This document shows, one piece after another, positions 1 to 11,447 of a stretch of 64,000 nt of DNA (its first letter is position 1; each line of letters starts with the position of its first letter). This stretch comes from Rhytidiadelphus loreus (taxonomy: Eukaryota; Streptophyta; Bryopsida; Hypnales; Hylocomiaceae), in NCBI GenBank assembly GCA_947034895.1, contig OX344762.1, positions 27,074,760-27,138,759 on the forward strand, given 5' to 3'. A program made the position numbers and the translations under genes. The notes below the pieces were generated by a model that was not told where the DNA came from, made no database searches, and saw only the letters and a list, made by a program, of their open reading frames with translations.

Positions 1-3000
1 AGCCTCTCTGGTACCCTGGCTCCCACAATGTTCGATAGCCTGTCCGCTTCCTCAATACTAAAATATCCAATGGGCGCCCTTCTCCACAATTTGATAGAAT
101 GACCACTAGTCTAAAGTTGCCGTTCTCCTCGTTTCCTTTCCCCTGTTTCACTTTCTCAGAACGACCTTGTTTCAAGTCTTCTTTCTTATGCAGAGCCCAT
201 ACCTCCCCTTTCCGTGGGTACACTTGAATCACATTGTCAAGCTTTGGTGTGAACTCCATCCTATGCGAGAAGTAATTTACAACATTGAAGATTCTCGTCT
301 CCTTCAGTTCTTCAAAATCCCCACAACTCCTTGGATTCAATGCTTCCTGTGACGACCACGCTCACAACACTTTCCGTCAAAGCCTTTTCCATGAAAGCCT
401 TTATCAGTTCAAGCGAACGAAGCTTTTGGTGGCACAAAGCAAAAACATGCAAAACATTTTCATGTACACATAAAAGAAGAGGGGACAAACCTTTTGCCGT
501 TCATTTTTCTTGGATGCAATGTGAGGTTGTAGCCAGCTTGCCTTCACCCAAAAGGCACCATTCATGCTCACTTCCTTGACTCGAATCAAGGAACGTGGCA
601 TAAAATCAATTTCATGATAAAGAGCCCATACCTAGAATAGCCAGCATGAACAGGCAGTTAGTGTCAAATAAGAACTAAGCCACAATAAGCACATCTTTAG
701 GAACCAAAGCATAAAGATAGGAGCACAGTAGAACTTACCACCAAGATAGAATAGAAGAACCATGTTGCCCAAGGTGAACAAGACTATATGGGTGACAAAG
801 ATTGTACCTCGTTTGTTTTAATTTTCTCCTTCACGCGATCGCCATCAAAGTTATAGTAATCAGAATCAGGAACAGGCTTTTGTTGTTCTTCATCCACATC
901 TACAGAAGGGTGCCCTTGAGAGTTACTATGCTTGGGTCTTCCTAAAGGTCTTGATGAACGTGAGACCCGCTGCAAGTTAGTGTTTCTTGGATCTTTGTCC
1001 GATTGTGTAGTCCTGTCAATGCAGGTGTTTGCACCTGTTACACTAGGGACTATCAGACCTCACGAATCATTAAAATTGGAGGGGAGGGAGAGAAGGGAAA
1101 GGGCCACGAATCTTATCAAAAGGAACAAGAAACGATACGTGATGACCACAGAAAATATAATTACCTTGTGACATAGATTTTGTTGGGTTGGGATGCAATT
1201 GGGCTTTTGTGCCTGGAGGACGTCCCCTGCGACCAGGTAATTTTCGCCCATATAGTGGCCTTATGGACGCTGACTTCTCCCTTTGTTTGAATTTCAGCAT
1301 GTCGGCAACGGACTCACCAATCATTCTCTCGGTATCATTATGCAATCCGGGCTCAAATCTGGGCTCAAATACATGCTCTTCTACACTATCACTATCACCA
1401 TCATTCTCTAACTCAACGAACTCCTTCTCCACTTTTACTTTCTCGAGCTTCGAAACGTCGGATGAAAACCCTATGTTGCTCTTACCCAACTCTCTGGTGT
1501 GACTTCTTTCTGCATTTTCAGCGCAACCTCTATCTGAAAACTCCAGACGCTCCCTACAACTGTTCTCTTCGCTTGGAAAAAGGTTAACGTTCAGAGTCTC
1601 TCTTGGTGATTGGAGATGTTCAAAATCGGTGTGTGGAAAATCAACCACATCCAAATCCCTATCAAGCTTCTTCAATGAAAGCGGGGTGATTAGGTGTTTC
1701 GAATCACATGGTGAGCCCACATTTTCTGTAGGTTGATTTCCTACACAGCCTGATCCTCCTGTCATAGAGTTTCCGATTTGTATCTGCGCCTCCCAAGACT
1801 TTACTTCAGTTTTAGCTTCAGATATCCAGGTGTTCCACTGTGCTCTGACCACCCTCAACACCAACAATAACGACATCAGTACATATTGGATACATAATGC
1901 TTGTGAACACTATGCATTTTACATAATGCTTGTAGAATATATCCAGAGATCTGCTTGGCAGACCCTTTCTTCCTTAGAATGGCCGCCAGGCAATATAAGC
2001 TCGAACACATCGCGACGACTCTAGCAAACATCCAGAATCTTTACACCATTGATATATTAACCTTAAGCATTGAAGTATTTGAAAGTACACTGAAAAAACA
2101 GGCTACAGGCTTGTTGTGACGTTTAAGGGTTAAGCTAAATGGAAATATTGAAGGCATACCTGTTTTCATAGTTGAAAGAACTTGCAAACTTCTCGCTGCA
2201 ATTATCAGAAGTATTGTAAGCAGGTTTCCACTGTGCCCTAATCAATCTCAGAACCAATAAAGTCATCAGTATGCTGCACTAGATACGACAATTTGTGGAG
2301 CTTGTAGCACACAGTTTTGACAGCCTTTTCAAATACTCAACAGCTAGAGGAGCTTTGATACATCCCAATGACTTAAGGAATTATGTAGAATCTTGAAAAT
2401 CGCCAAGATGATGACACAAGCGAATATTGCAAACTTGAAGAAGCAAAGCATGTACCTGCTTCGATTATCGAAAGTGCTGGGATGCTTCCCAGAACGATGA
2501 TCCCCAGACTGCCAAAGTGCGTTCTGATCACTTTCATACTCACTCTCCGTCTTGATACAAGGAGCTGCACCAGCTGGTCTGCTTCTGTCCTCATGGGCAT
2601 CGTCCCTATCCTTCCGCTTCCATGACCTGCTTCGACAGTCAAGTGGGGCCTGTGCTTCAGCTTCCAGCCTTGATCGGCAGTGCTCATCTTTCACCATTGA
2701 CACATTCATATTCGGTTCCTCAATGTTCCCTCGCCAAGGATCAGGCATCGAGTCATTTAAGCGGTCAGCCCTAATTGTAAATTTTTTTCCGGGTTCATCG
2801 GGCAAGCCTTCCATTGCTCTTGGAATCCTTCGGTCCAGCAACTCTTCATCGTCCAAGACGCCAGGATCGACTTCAAGGTTGTGGAAGTCCTCTTCTTCAC
2901 TATCACTGAGCATGATGACGCCTTCTCGCCCCTGACTTGCACCATGTCCCTTCGACCCAGAGAGCTCAAACTTTCGGCTCTCCACACCAGTGTTAGACTT

Positions 3001-5082
3001 TCGAGGATTAATCCAACCACTGCCACCGAAGGTCGCCATACCCAGCTTTCTGGATTCATGCGACAGGACGGCCTTTTCACCAGCCGGGGTGTTGAGGACA
3101 TTTGGGGGCATTGCAACATCGTGAAACGTGGGCGCAGGCCTGCTCATTGAGTCAATGTCAACAGTCATAGTTCGGCTGGGTGTGCGGGGCTGAGCCCACG
3201 ACGACAGTCCGTGTTCATACAACCTTGCTGTAAATTCCGGGGAATGTTTGGGTGGTGGAGTTCGATTTAATCCGTCATACACACCCACTTTCTTAGGTAA
3301 CTGCAACTGGGAAGACCCCACTCTGTCCAAAATATAATCGCGATCATCAGTCATTGGAACTTGGATGGCCTCACCCCGCTGTTTTGGGGGCCTCAACCTC
3401 TGCGCTTCCGCCTGTGCCTGCTCTCTCTTATTCTCACTGATGCCTTGATACCCAGATGGTAGGGATTTCAGCTGCCCATGGGACACTCCCACGTAACTCC
3501 CCAAGCCAGTTGGCCTGTCGAAGCAGAAAGTCGGGGTCTGATGGCCAAAGCAAGGCACAGTCTCCTCCTCTGAGACGAGCCTCCCAGCATTGTACACTCC
3601 TAGGTTCAGCATCTTCGATGTCGACGAGACTGACTGCAAAACCTGTCTCGGTGATATCAAGTTCTCCATAGCAGGTGTCCGGAGTTCGTGCTGTTGAGCT
3701 CTGCCATCCAATGTTGTCAAGCTCGACGGATGCGTAGGAGTACTCAACCCCGAAACGGGCTCATAGCTGGCTGTTGATGAATTGAATTTCGGAGCACTAT
3801 TTGGAAATTCGGATTTGACGACTAATCCGTCCAATTCTCCACGCATACCCTCTGTGGTTGGTGCTTGTTGGGACAGACTTCTCTTTCTGACCTTCTGTGA
3901 TGCTGAAAACCGCATCGCCAATTGGCGGGCCTTCTTGCTCTTATCAATCTTGCACTTCGCCAGAAGATCCTGGGTGCAACATAGCATGCACACCATTGTG
4001 ATTGACAAGTTTGCTGACACATAGTATTTCTGGTCTACCCGCATGAATATCTCTCTTAGGGTGCATTGCATTTTACATTTATAGCCTCCTACAACCTTTA
4101 AAATTTGAAAATATATGTAGTCTATTGCACCTCCAAAACTTACAGCTTATTGGGACAACATTAAATGAGACTACCTTATCCATACTCGATCCAAGTTGCC
4201 AACGAGTGACCTCAACATACCTTCACTATGAGAGTCGTCTCCATTAGCACATTCAAGAACTCTGGTACGATTTCCATTGGGCTACTATCTTCTTGAAGGA
4301 AAAGAGCCACCCTTGGTTCTTCGTTATATCTCATGTCAGCTGTAGTCCAAGAAAGCTGCAATGGCAGACATAAATTAGTATCCAGGGAATAACACGTTTT
4401 CAGCCCTCGCAAAATGAAAATAAAATGAACTACAAGAAAAGATAAAAGCAAATGAAGAGCTTCCTGAGCTAAGGTAGTTCATGAATACCAAGGAGAGAGA
4501 ATGAAAGATATATACCCGCATAACGTTGGGTCTTCGACCTAGTGCCTCAAATGAATATTGGGAGTCTGAAATACCATCACCCAGATATAGACGCGCCTGG
4601 GAGAAAAATTCTTCACAATTAATGCCCAACATTGACGCTATGTCCCGTATCTCCTGCGACACCACTGTTTTTTGTTCACAATTTCGCATCCCACAGCCCG
4701 AGCACGCACACATTCACACAAACAATAATACACAGTGAGTATAAGATTGACAAGAGCATCTCCCAAATTCTTCAAGCACTCACATGACGAATCTCAGACC
4801 GCCCACAATATCTGCTGCAATCCCCAAGACCTAGGTGGTAACATTTCTAACATACCAAATCTGCCAGCTTGCAAAGGGAAGGTTCTGAAATGAAATGCAA
4901 AACTGGAAGGCCAAGATCAAACACATAGACATACCGTGGCATGACCAGGAGCGCGGAAAGTCCATAGCTGTGACGGAGAAGCTGGTATTGAACCATTTGG
5001 AGCGGAGAAAGATGTGGCTTCCATCCAGCAAAGTCAGACGTGTGCAGGTGATGGTGTGATTACCACCTGGCACCTCCACCAT
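1..5082 (-). CDS. XRCC4-head-like / AT-hook / DUF3444 protein (partial, 3' end off window)
   Basis: Exons read by eye: 4935-5082, 4516-4664, 4221-4355, 2456-3969, 2160-2273, 1165-1844, 808-1034, 491-631 and 1-346, which is open to the window edge. Phases agree at every junction, giving about 1150 residues. The ATG at 5080-5082 opens a segment (about residues 8-144) that matches the XRCC4 head domain in order: a CTRL beta strand, a K-W-F strand, RSWSC, an ARLYLG helix, YSF, RLSWT and an EFLNVLME helix. The long fourth exon is Ser/Pro-rich and looks disordered; it carries VIMLSDSEEED near residue 495. The next exons have an AT-hook core (GRRGRPPG, about residue 893) and a second GRP motif. The last exons match DUF3444: DSDYYNFDGDR, VWALYHE, MPR, KASWL, SCGDF, NYFSHRM, IQVYPRKGEVWAL. 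No J domain is present, although DUF3444 often follows one. DUF3444 partners of J domains are known in Arabidopsis as co-activators recruited by SUVH1/3. XRCC4 works with DNA ligase IV in end joining, but its long coiled coil is not evident here. Two adjacent genes, with the second starting in the 1165-1844 exon region, remain possible. Confidence 0.6.
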
Positions 5083-7800
5083 CGTGAGCAAGGAAGGGTC
5101 CCTCCCTCAGTTAGACGGTAAAGAAGCGGAAGGAGCACCCACCAACGTATGGAGCCTTGATACTAAGCTTCAGTCAAACAAATTATCATATAGCATACAG
5201 CTTTCTGCTTCCTTTCCTCTGTGACTGTTTGATTCTCCACACTGCTCAACCCCGAACTCTTAGGCCACCAAGTACGAAGGAAGAACCAACTGCAGCAGCT
5301 CGACATTAACAGGAACAACTTCAAATGACTTCAGCTTCAAATGGACTCGAGCGTATTAAGGGCAAGCTCAAATGTGAAAGTATCTATCTCTAAGTTTCTC
5401 TAATTCCTTACACACTCTTCTACAGCCAGCCAGAACGCTGCAACAGATATTGACAGTTGTACAGATACAAAATTCTACTGGAAATTGCAAATCATGAAGA
5501 AACCTAACCACAACATCTCCACATGAACAACCCCAATATCTGAGCTTCCAAGAACTTGACTTCAATCTAGACACAAAGCATCGTCTGAAATCAACCTTTT
5601 TAAGTATGTTGTTCCCGTTGCAACTGCGTCTGCTCTACCCACCGAATTACCAAACCCTAACTACACACAAAATCACCCTAAATATGCCCGATATATGCAT
5701 CAAGTTCCGTAATCTACCTTCACTCTAACCTCAGTTCATCATGCATGAATCAATTTCTGCAAGTTCTTGAGCTACCTTTCAATCGTTTCTGCTCTCAGCT
5801 CCAAATTGATAAACCCTAACTTCAAAAAGAAAAGCTCCCTCGAAGCAGTTCCATAGGATCTATAGCCAATGCAACTTTGACTTCAATCTAAACTCAAAGT
5901 ATCATGCAAGAATCACTCTCCTCGAGTTATTCAACCATTTTCCAATTCTATCCGCGCTTCCCTCCGAGTTGCTAAACCCTAATCGAGTAAACCTCCAAAA
6001 AGGAAGATAACCCACAACGCCCACAACCCTCAACATATGCGAAGAGCTTCAAAATTTAACTATGCTGCAGAGAAAGGATCATCTGCTGCACTGAGGAATT
6101 ATGCTCTGAAAGTTTAGTTTACCTGGCAGTGGAGACTCAACGAGCGGACAGGTAACTCGGGTGCAGCACGAGGACATGGCGATACACCACATGCGTCAGC
6201 CTCACCATCCAACCCTATGACCCGATTTCTACAGTCGAGGTTGAGTAGAGGTTGAGTAGTGCAGTCGCACTTTGCAAAGGGGTTTAGGGGTTTGATGATC
6301 TTGTTCAGGAGCTCCGGGCCAGATAGCTGCTGTTGAAGAAGGCAGACAGTTCGATTTTTAGAATCCAAGGATCCCTTGAGACCTTGAGTGACAACAGAAC
6401 TGGAAGTTCTAAAATCCACGGTCTAAGGAATCCTCTTCGCCCCTCAAAATGGTGTCTGGCCCGTTTTCTTTGTGGACTTCTTTGTTTTCTTCGTGGCAGG
6501 AGAGGCTGTGGTCCGTTGCTAGTTCTTCCGTTAGGATCGGAAGCCCTGCCATTCCGATGGACGAGTCCAGATCACCTTCAGATTCATTTCCTATGCTAAA
6601 ATACAAGAGGAACCAAGCATCAATGTTGTACATGGAAACTAAGAGCAAAGACCTACAAAATCATTGACAACATGAAAAAACACCCACTGTAGCTTCTCAA
6701 GAATCAAATGAAAAATGAAAAAGCTGAAATTCAAGGCGGAGAACGTTCAGTTAATGAACCTTGAATAAAAACAGTACCTTCTTTTTCAAATAAAAATGAA
6801 ATAGAAAATCCTTGCCAACCGTCAAGAATGAGAGGATTCCTTGCGCATGCGCAGGGTTACTTACCTCGGATCAAGGAAGAAAGACGGACAGGGTAGTAGC
6901 TCAACCCTGGCACTCCTCCTTAACCCTACATCTTAAATAATCACATAAAACATGAATCATCAGGTGCCACACTAAAAAATTCGAACAGAACACACACGTA
7001 TTAAACAATAACGCCAGAGGTCTAAGAAGCTCAATATTCAAGTTGACGAGTTCCACTGCCTCCACCACTGAAGCGACTTGAAATTAATAAAGTCAATATC
7101 ACAAGACACTAAAGATGATTCTTATCACACCCGAATACTCCAATGTCGAAGAACACATCAATAAAATCAAAATCCTAACATGCTGAGTGAAAAAAAAAAA
7201 AAAAAAACTAATATGTCAAGAAAGTAAAAATCCACTTCGACCTAGAAAAAATGCAACATTCGTAGAAACTCGTTCTTGGTATTTGACTCGCATATCCACG
7301 CCACCGCAAGAGACACAATAATCTCGAAGAAAACCATACAAAATTCCTAAAAGCCTAAAACAGTCCAAAAAAACAACGACCCTCACCAACCACAGAAATA
7401 GAAATCCCTCCACAACAAAATCACAACTACCAATCACCAAATTTAGAACCTCCCCCAACACCCCGCATGGAATAAAATCTCATTCCAGAACCAAATCTCA
7501 CTCACACTCCGCGCCCCTTCATCAACAATCGAATTTTCGCCATTGCCAGCACGAAACCCCAGTTCAAGCAAATTGGTAGTCACCGACCGAGGCATTGTAT
7601 GAATTCAGGAGAGAATGCTGACCTGAGAGGCATGGCGAAGAAGGGACGACGTTTGCAGTGGTGATAGCGACGTGAAGCCGAGGTTCATTCACAAGTATAG
7701 TGACGCCATTGCTGCGACTGCGACTGCGACTGCGGAGCTCCACGCCTTTCCAAGACTTCGTCAAACCCTTTGCCACTCATTCCGGGCTTCATTCCTTCGG
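5083..7800 (-). other. 5' leader/upstream region of the XRCC4-like/DUF3444 gene
   Basis: I find no convincing coding exon here. A likely non-coding leader exon lies at 6123-6590 on the minus strand, with an AG acceptor after a T-rich tract and a CCAG/gtaaac donor; its open frames are each interrupted. A short open frame at 7564-7776 (Arg/Ser-rich start, repeated GCGACT on the plus strand) could be an upstream ORF or first leader exon. The segment also holds the telo-box repeat array (5559-5982) and a run of A at 7190-7207. Where transcription starts cannot be told from the sequence. Confidence 0.4.
5559..5982 (-). repeat. Three diverged ~160-bp tandem repeats, each ending in a telo-box
   Basis: AAACCCTAA occurs at 5652-5660, 5811-5819 and 5974-5982, spaced 159 and 163 bp. 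Each is preceded by the same order of words: a CTTCAATCTA/CTTCACTCTA-like start, a CATC/CATCATGCA segment, a T-rich CTGCTCT/CCGCGCTT segment, then the telo-box. AAACCCTAA is a known plant promoter/leader element (telo-box), often near genes of the translation apparatus and cell cycle. Here it lies 570-900 bp upstream of the likely start codon. Confidence 0.6.
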
Positions 7801-10800
7801 CTGAATGGATGAATGCATGAAAAGGATGGATGGGTGAGTTGGATGAATTACAGGGTTTGGATGAACGACAGCTTCATCAGCTGTGGATGATTCTTTGTAA
7901 TAGGGATGGATGGAGGATTTTCCGATACAGGGGTGGTGACTCAGCATTGCCAGAACTATTTTGGTAGGGCCCACTAAGGTATCCAACCCATTTCCTACTT
8001 AAGCAATTGAGCATATCTAAAGTACGGGTAAGTTATATTGAGTGGAAATTTTTTCTTGTTTACATAAATATATTTTAAGAAGGATTCTTTAATTTTTCAC
8101 AATTTTGTTTCCCAGTAAAAAATTACCATGAATTTTTTAGGTGAAGATTTTGTTTGTCCTACATTGATCATATAAGTCATCCTATTTTTGACCAAGGGTT
8201 GGTTGCAAGATCAAGAGTGCTATTTTTAATCATAACTACTTCATAACTGATCATTTATTCATCTTTGCTTGCATGGAAATAGACCACCCTATGTTGATTA
8301 AATGAAGGGGTGATCAAGAATGGGTTAACTACCTTAGTCTCGGTTTTGCAATACTACTGAAGGACCTAGTAGGTTTGGGTTGGTAAGTTTTAGGATGGCA
8401 CTTGGTGAATCTAATTTTATTTTTGCATGCAATGTCCTACAAATACTTTCTTTAGCAAACAAATCATATATTTTATGAATAAAGAACATTTCCACAATTA
8501 CATGGCCCAAACAGCACACCAAAACAACTTAGGTAGGCTCATTATTTTAGTATGTGGAACATGTTGGGTTTGTCTCCACTCATACCCGATATCATGCCCC
8601 AACCGGAGCTAGATTTTATCAAATCAAATGTTGAAATTAGATTGTTGTTTGATTTAAGGGAGTTACTATTCATTGATTTAAGTTTCACAGCCATTGTTCC
8701 CCATAAATTTAGACTTCCAAAAAAGAATCAAAGTGATGCCAAGAAAATGTTCACCTTGAATTCAAGTAGTAAATCAAATTGAATGGGCACAATAGTAGAT
8801 GGCATGTAGAGCTTGATTTTCACGGGCCAAAGTGATGCTTTGAATGTTATTCTTGAAGAAAGTGAATGGGACATGTAATAAAATATACTCAAAATTTAAT
8901 AATGAAAATTCTTGTATAAATTAATTAGGACCATAGATGAAATAAACTTATAGAAAGAATTCAAGATACATATGTTCTTCTAGTTTATAAAAATTTGTCC
9001 AATTCATAATTTATAATAATATATCTATTCATGCATTAGGAAAAAATTGAACCCATGAAAGAGCCGCTTCATATTGCAATTTGGATGGGAAAGAACCTTC
9101 TCAAGTCACTAATTGGACCAAGATTTGTATGATGGGCTCAAATATTTGTCATGATTACTGAATTCATTTCCACGATCTCATCTTCAAGATTCATTTCCAT
9201 TATCCAATCCATCTCCACAATTTCTTGGCTTAGTCATGGAGGACGGCTAGCACATGCCTCCTACAAATTTTCACAAGACAAGTGGCCACTATCAATTTTT
9301 AGTGATCTTATATGGTGGTTGGAATGAAGATGTAGACAACCTCATATTCACTTCAATTAGTACTAAAATTAGTAAGAAAACTCAAAGCCCATTGATGGGT
9401 TCAATTCCCTTGTAATGTTGCATACTTCTACTCAAATATTTTTATTCTATGTTTATGACATAGAAGGTGTATGAATAGAAGTATTCAACCCAACAATGTA
9501 TGTCTTGCCATATATTAGTACATACCTCATATTCTAATAGTAAAAATACAATATTGTTATATATGGTTTTCCTTAAACCTTCAAGGATTACAGGTTAATT
9601 CAACAATTCTACCTTACAATAATTATAACAATTTAGAATTATGCAAATTGACAAGGCACAGGAAGTGACGCGGAAATTTGGAGTGTGTTTGATGAAATCA
9701 ATATCTTGTTGGTGACACTATTTTCATTCCAATTTAAGAATTGTGCTTGTCATCCAACTTTCATCCAACTTTCATGTTGGTGACACTATTTTCATTCCAA
9801 CTTAAGAATTGTGCTTGTCATCCTACTTTCATCCAAGATTCATCTAAGTGTGTTCCCATCCTTTGGAGTTGCCTGCCTCCCGTCCAACAAGAAGTAAGGT
9901 AGTATGCTCTAAAAGCGGACATCTTCTTCAAACCACCCCTATTTTGGGATGAAGAATGGAGATGGGGTGATCCTTAAATGGACCACTTTAGCAATTGAAT
10001 GCATCTAGAAAAAATTATTTTTCTATTGCAAGAGCCATTCATTGTCTTTGATTTCCACACATCTCTTTAAAAGTTGCAAGTGGACAGATTTGGAGAGACC
10101 TATGGTCACAAATAGGTGCCTATGCCCGGAATCTTTGAAAATTTACAAGTAATTAAAAAATTATTGGAAAAATACAAAACCACTTGTGTTAGGTTCCACA
10201 TCTATTTCTCTTTCTCTGAAAAATGATCTAAAAATAATTTTGTCCACAAAAGCCTATGAAAAAGGCGGACCAGCCCTTAACCCTTGAACGCCAGACCGGT
10301 CACCACGGAAATCATTTGTTTTGTCATTGTGTGAATTGTTGGCTTAAAAATATGAAAAACCACACATTGGAAGACAAACTACTATAGAAGACATTCCCTT
10401 TTCCACACAAAATCTGGAGGATGAATAGTTGCACTTCTGTCCCACATGGAAAGATTCTTTGTCATTCATTGGCCAGAAAACGTCCTCAGCGTCATTTATG
10501 ACCCTCTGTAGACTCAAATGGCACCCTGGCTTGAATAATTTTATAATGTGGGAGGTACACTTGAGTTCAGTAGTTGAATTAGCTGGATAACGAGCTGTAA
10601 CTATAAGCTTATCTCTCATTCTACCCATCTGAGAGGCAAAGTTATAACCACTAAACATAAGAATTTGTTTAGAAAATTCAAAATCCAATATGAAGATAAT
10701 TGCACGTTGCAACCTAGGCAACAGAATGCACACAATAATATGAAACTTCTCAACATTATGATAATCAATACCAGTAGTGACATTTGGTGTCAAGCATGTC

Positions 10801-11447
10801 GATCCCTTTTCATTCTAGTTCAATGACTTATTATCACACTATTTATCACATTATGCGCAACTTCTTGAGACAAAACAGTGTGCAATGAGGATACAGAGTG
10901 AGTTTGGAACAGGTTTCCTCCGATTCGTAGGTTGGAGAGAGAAGACCAGAGGATGTGATACTAGAGAAGGTGACAGTAAAGAGGAACGGCAGAACTTGCA
11001 TTAAAATGGTGATACATATTCGTAACAGAATGCCAAACTCAGAAGTTGACTCTTCTGCTCTATAAATAATCAGCTGGAAGCAAGAGCAACCATCAATGGC
11101 TGGCCTCACGCTCTTATAGCAACCAGCCTGCCTACCAATCCTGCTGCTTCTCAAATTCATCGCCTGCAGCGCATCGAACACCCACAACAGAAAAGAATCC
11201 AATCTACTACTCTACCTCACTCTCTGCCCTGCTATTCCCTCAATAAAATACAAGATCCACTTGAGACGAGTCTCTCACCCACCTCAGCTTGTCAATCCTC
11301 CGACTGGTCCCTAAAAATAAGTAAATACAAGAAGAATCAAAGTACTCTGGTGGGATTCATACGGAGGCCAGGAAAGGCCTGATTAATTCCCCTTTTTCTT
11401 CCCCAACTGGAGTTGAAAGGACGGGCATAGGCAGCAATGGAATGAGC
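7790..11447. other. Gene-poor spacer between DUF3444 gene and pyruvate kinase
   Basis: The first 200 bp is a degenerate GGATGAATGGAT-type simple repeat (7797-7920). The middle is AT-rich with no gene I can support. A 68-bp tandem duplication lies at 9708-9832. Two minus-strand open frames of 149 codons (10344-10793) and 118 codons (10846-11202) resemble no family I know and have no visible partner exons. The last ~250 bp is probably the 3' UTR of the pyruvate kinase gene. Confidence 0.5.
9708..9832. repeat. 68-bp direct tandem duplication
   Basis: The words GTTGGTGACACTATTTTC, then CATTCCAA-TTAAGAATTG and TGCTTGTCATCC, occur at 9708 and again at 9776 with few mismatches, so the unit is 68 bp. 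The high identity implies a fairly recent event. Confidence 0.8.

Noticed and set aside
2552..2935. Plus-strand 127-codon open frame
   Set aside because: It is antisense to the long coding exon and its Ser-rich composition is a shadow of that exon.
1..5082. J domain (DnaJ) expected with DUF3444
   Set aside because: I looked for the HPD-containing helix pair in all minus-strand frames of this locus and its leader and did not find it.
6114..6648. Minus-strand open frames of 101 and 79 codons as coding exons
   Set aside because: They are in different frames within what looks like one exon, and each is interrupted by stops at the place where it would need to join the other. A non-coding leader exon explains the good splice sites better.
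10344..11202. Two minus-strand open frames of 149 and 118 codons
   Set aside because: They match no known family, have no good splice partners and show no domain-like motifs. In a spacer this long such frames can occur by chance. They remain the best candidates there for an overlooked lineage-specific gene.
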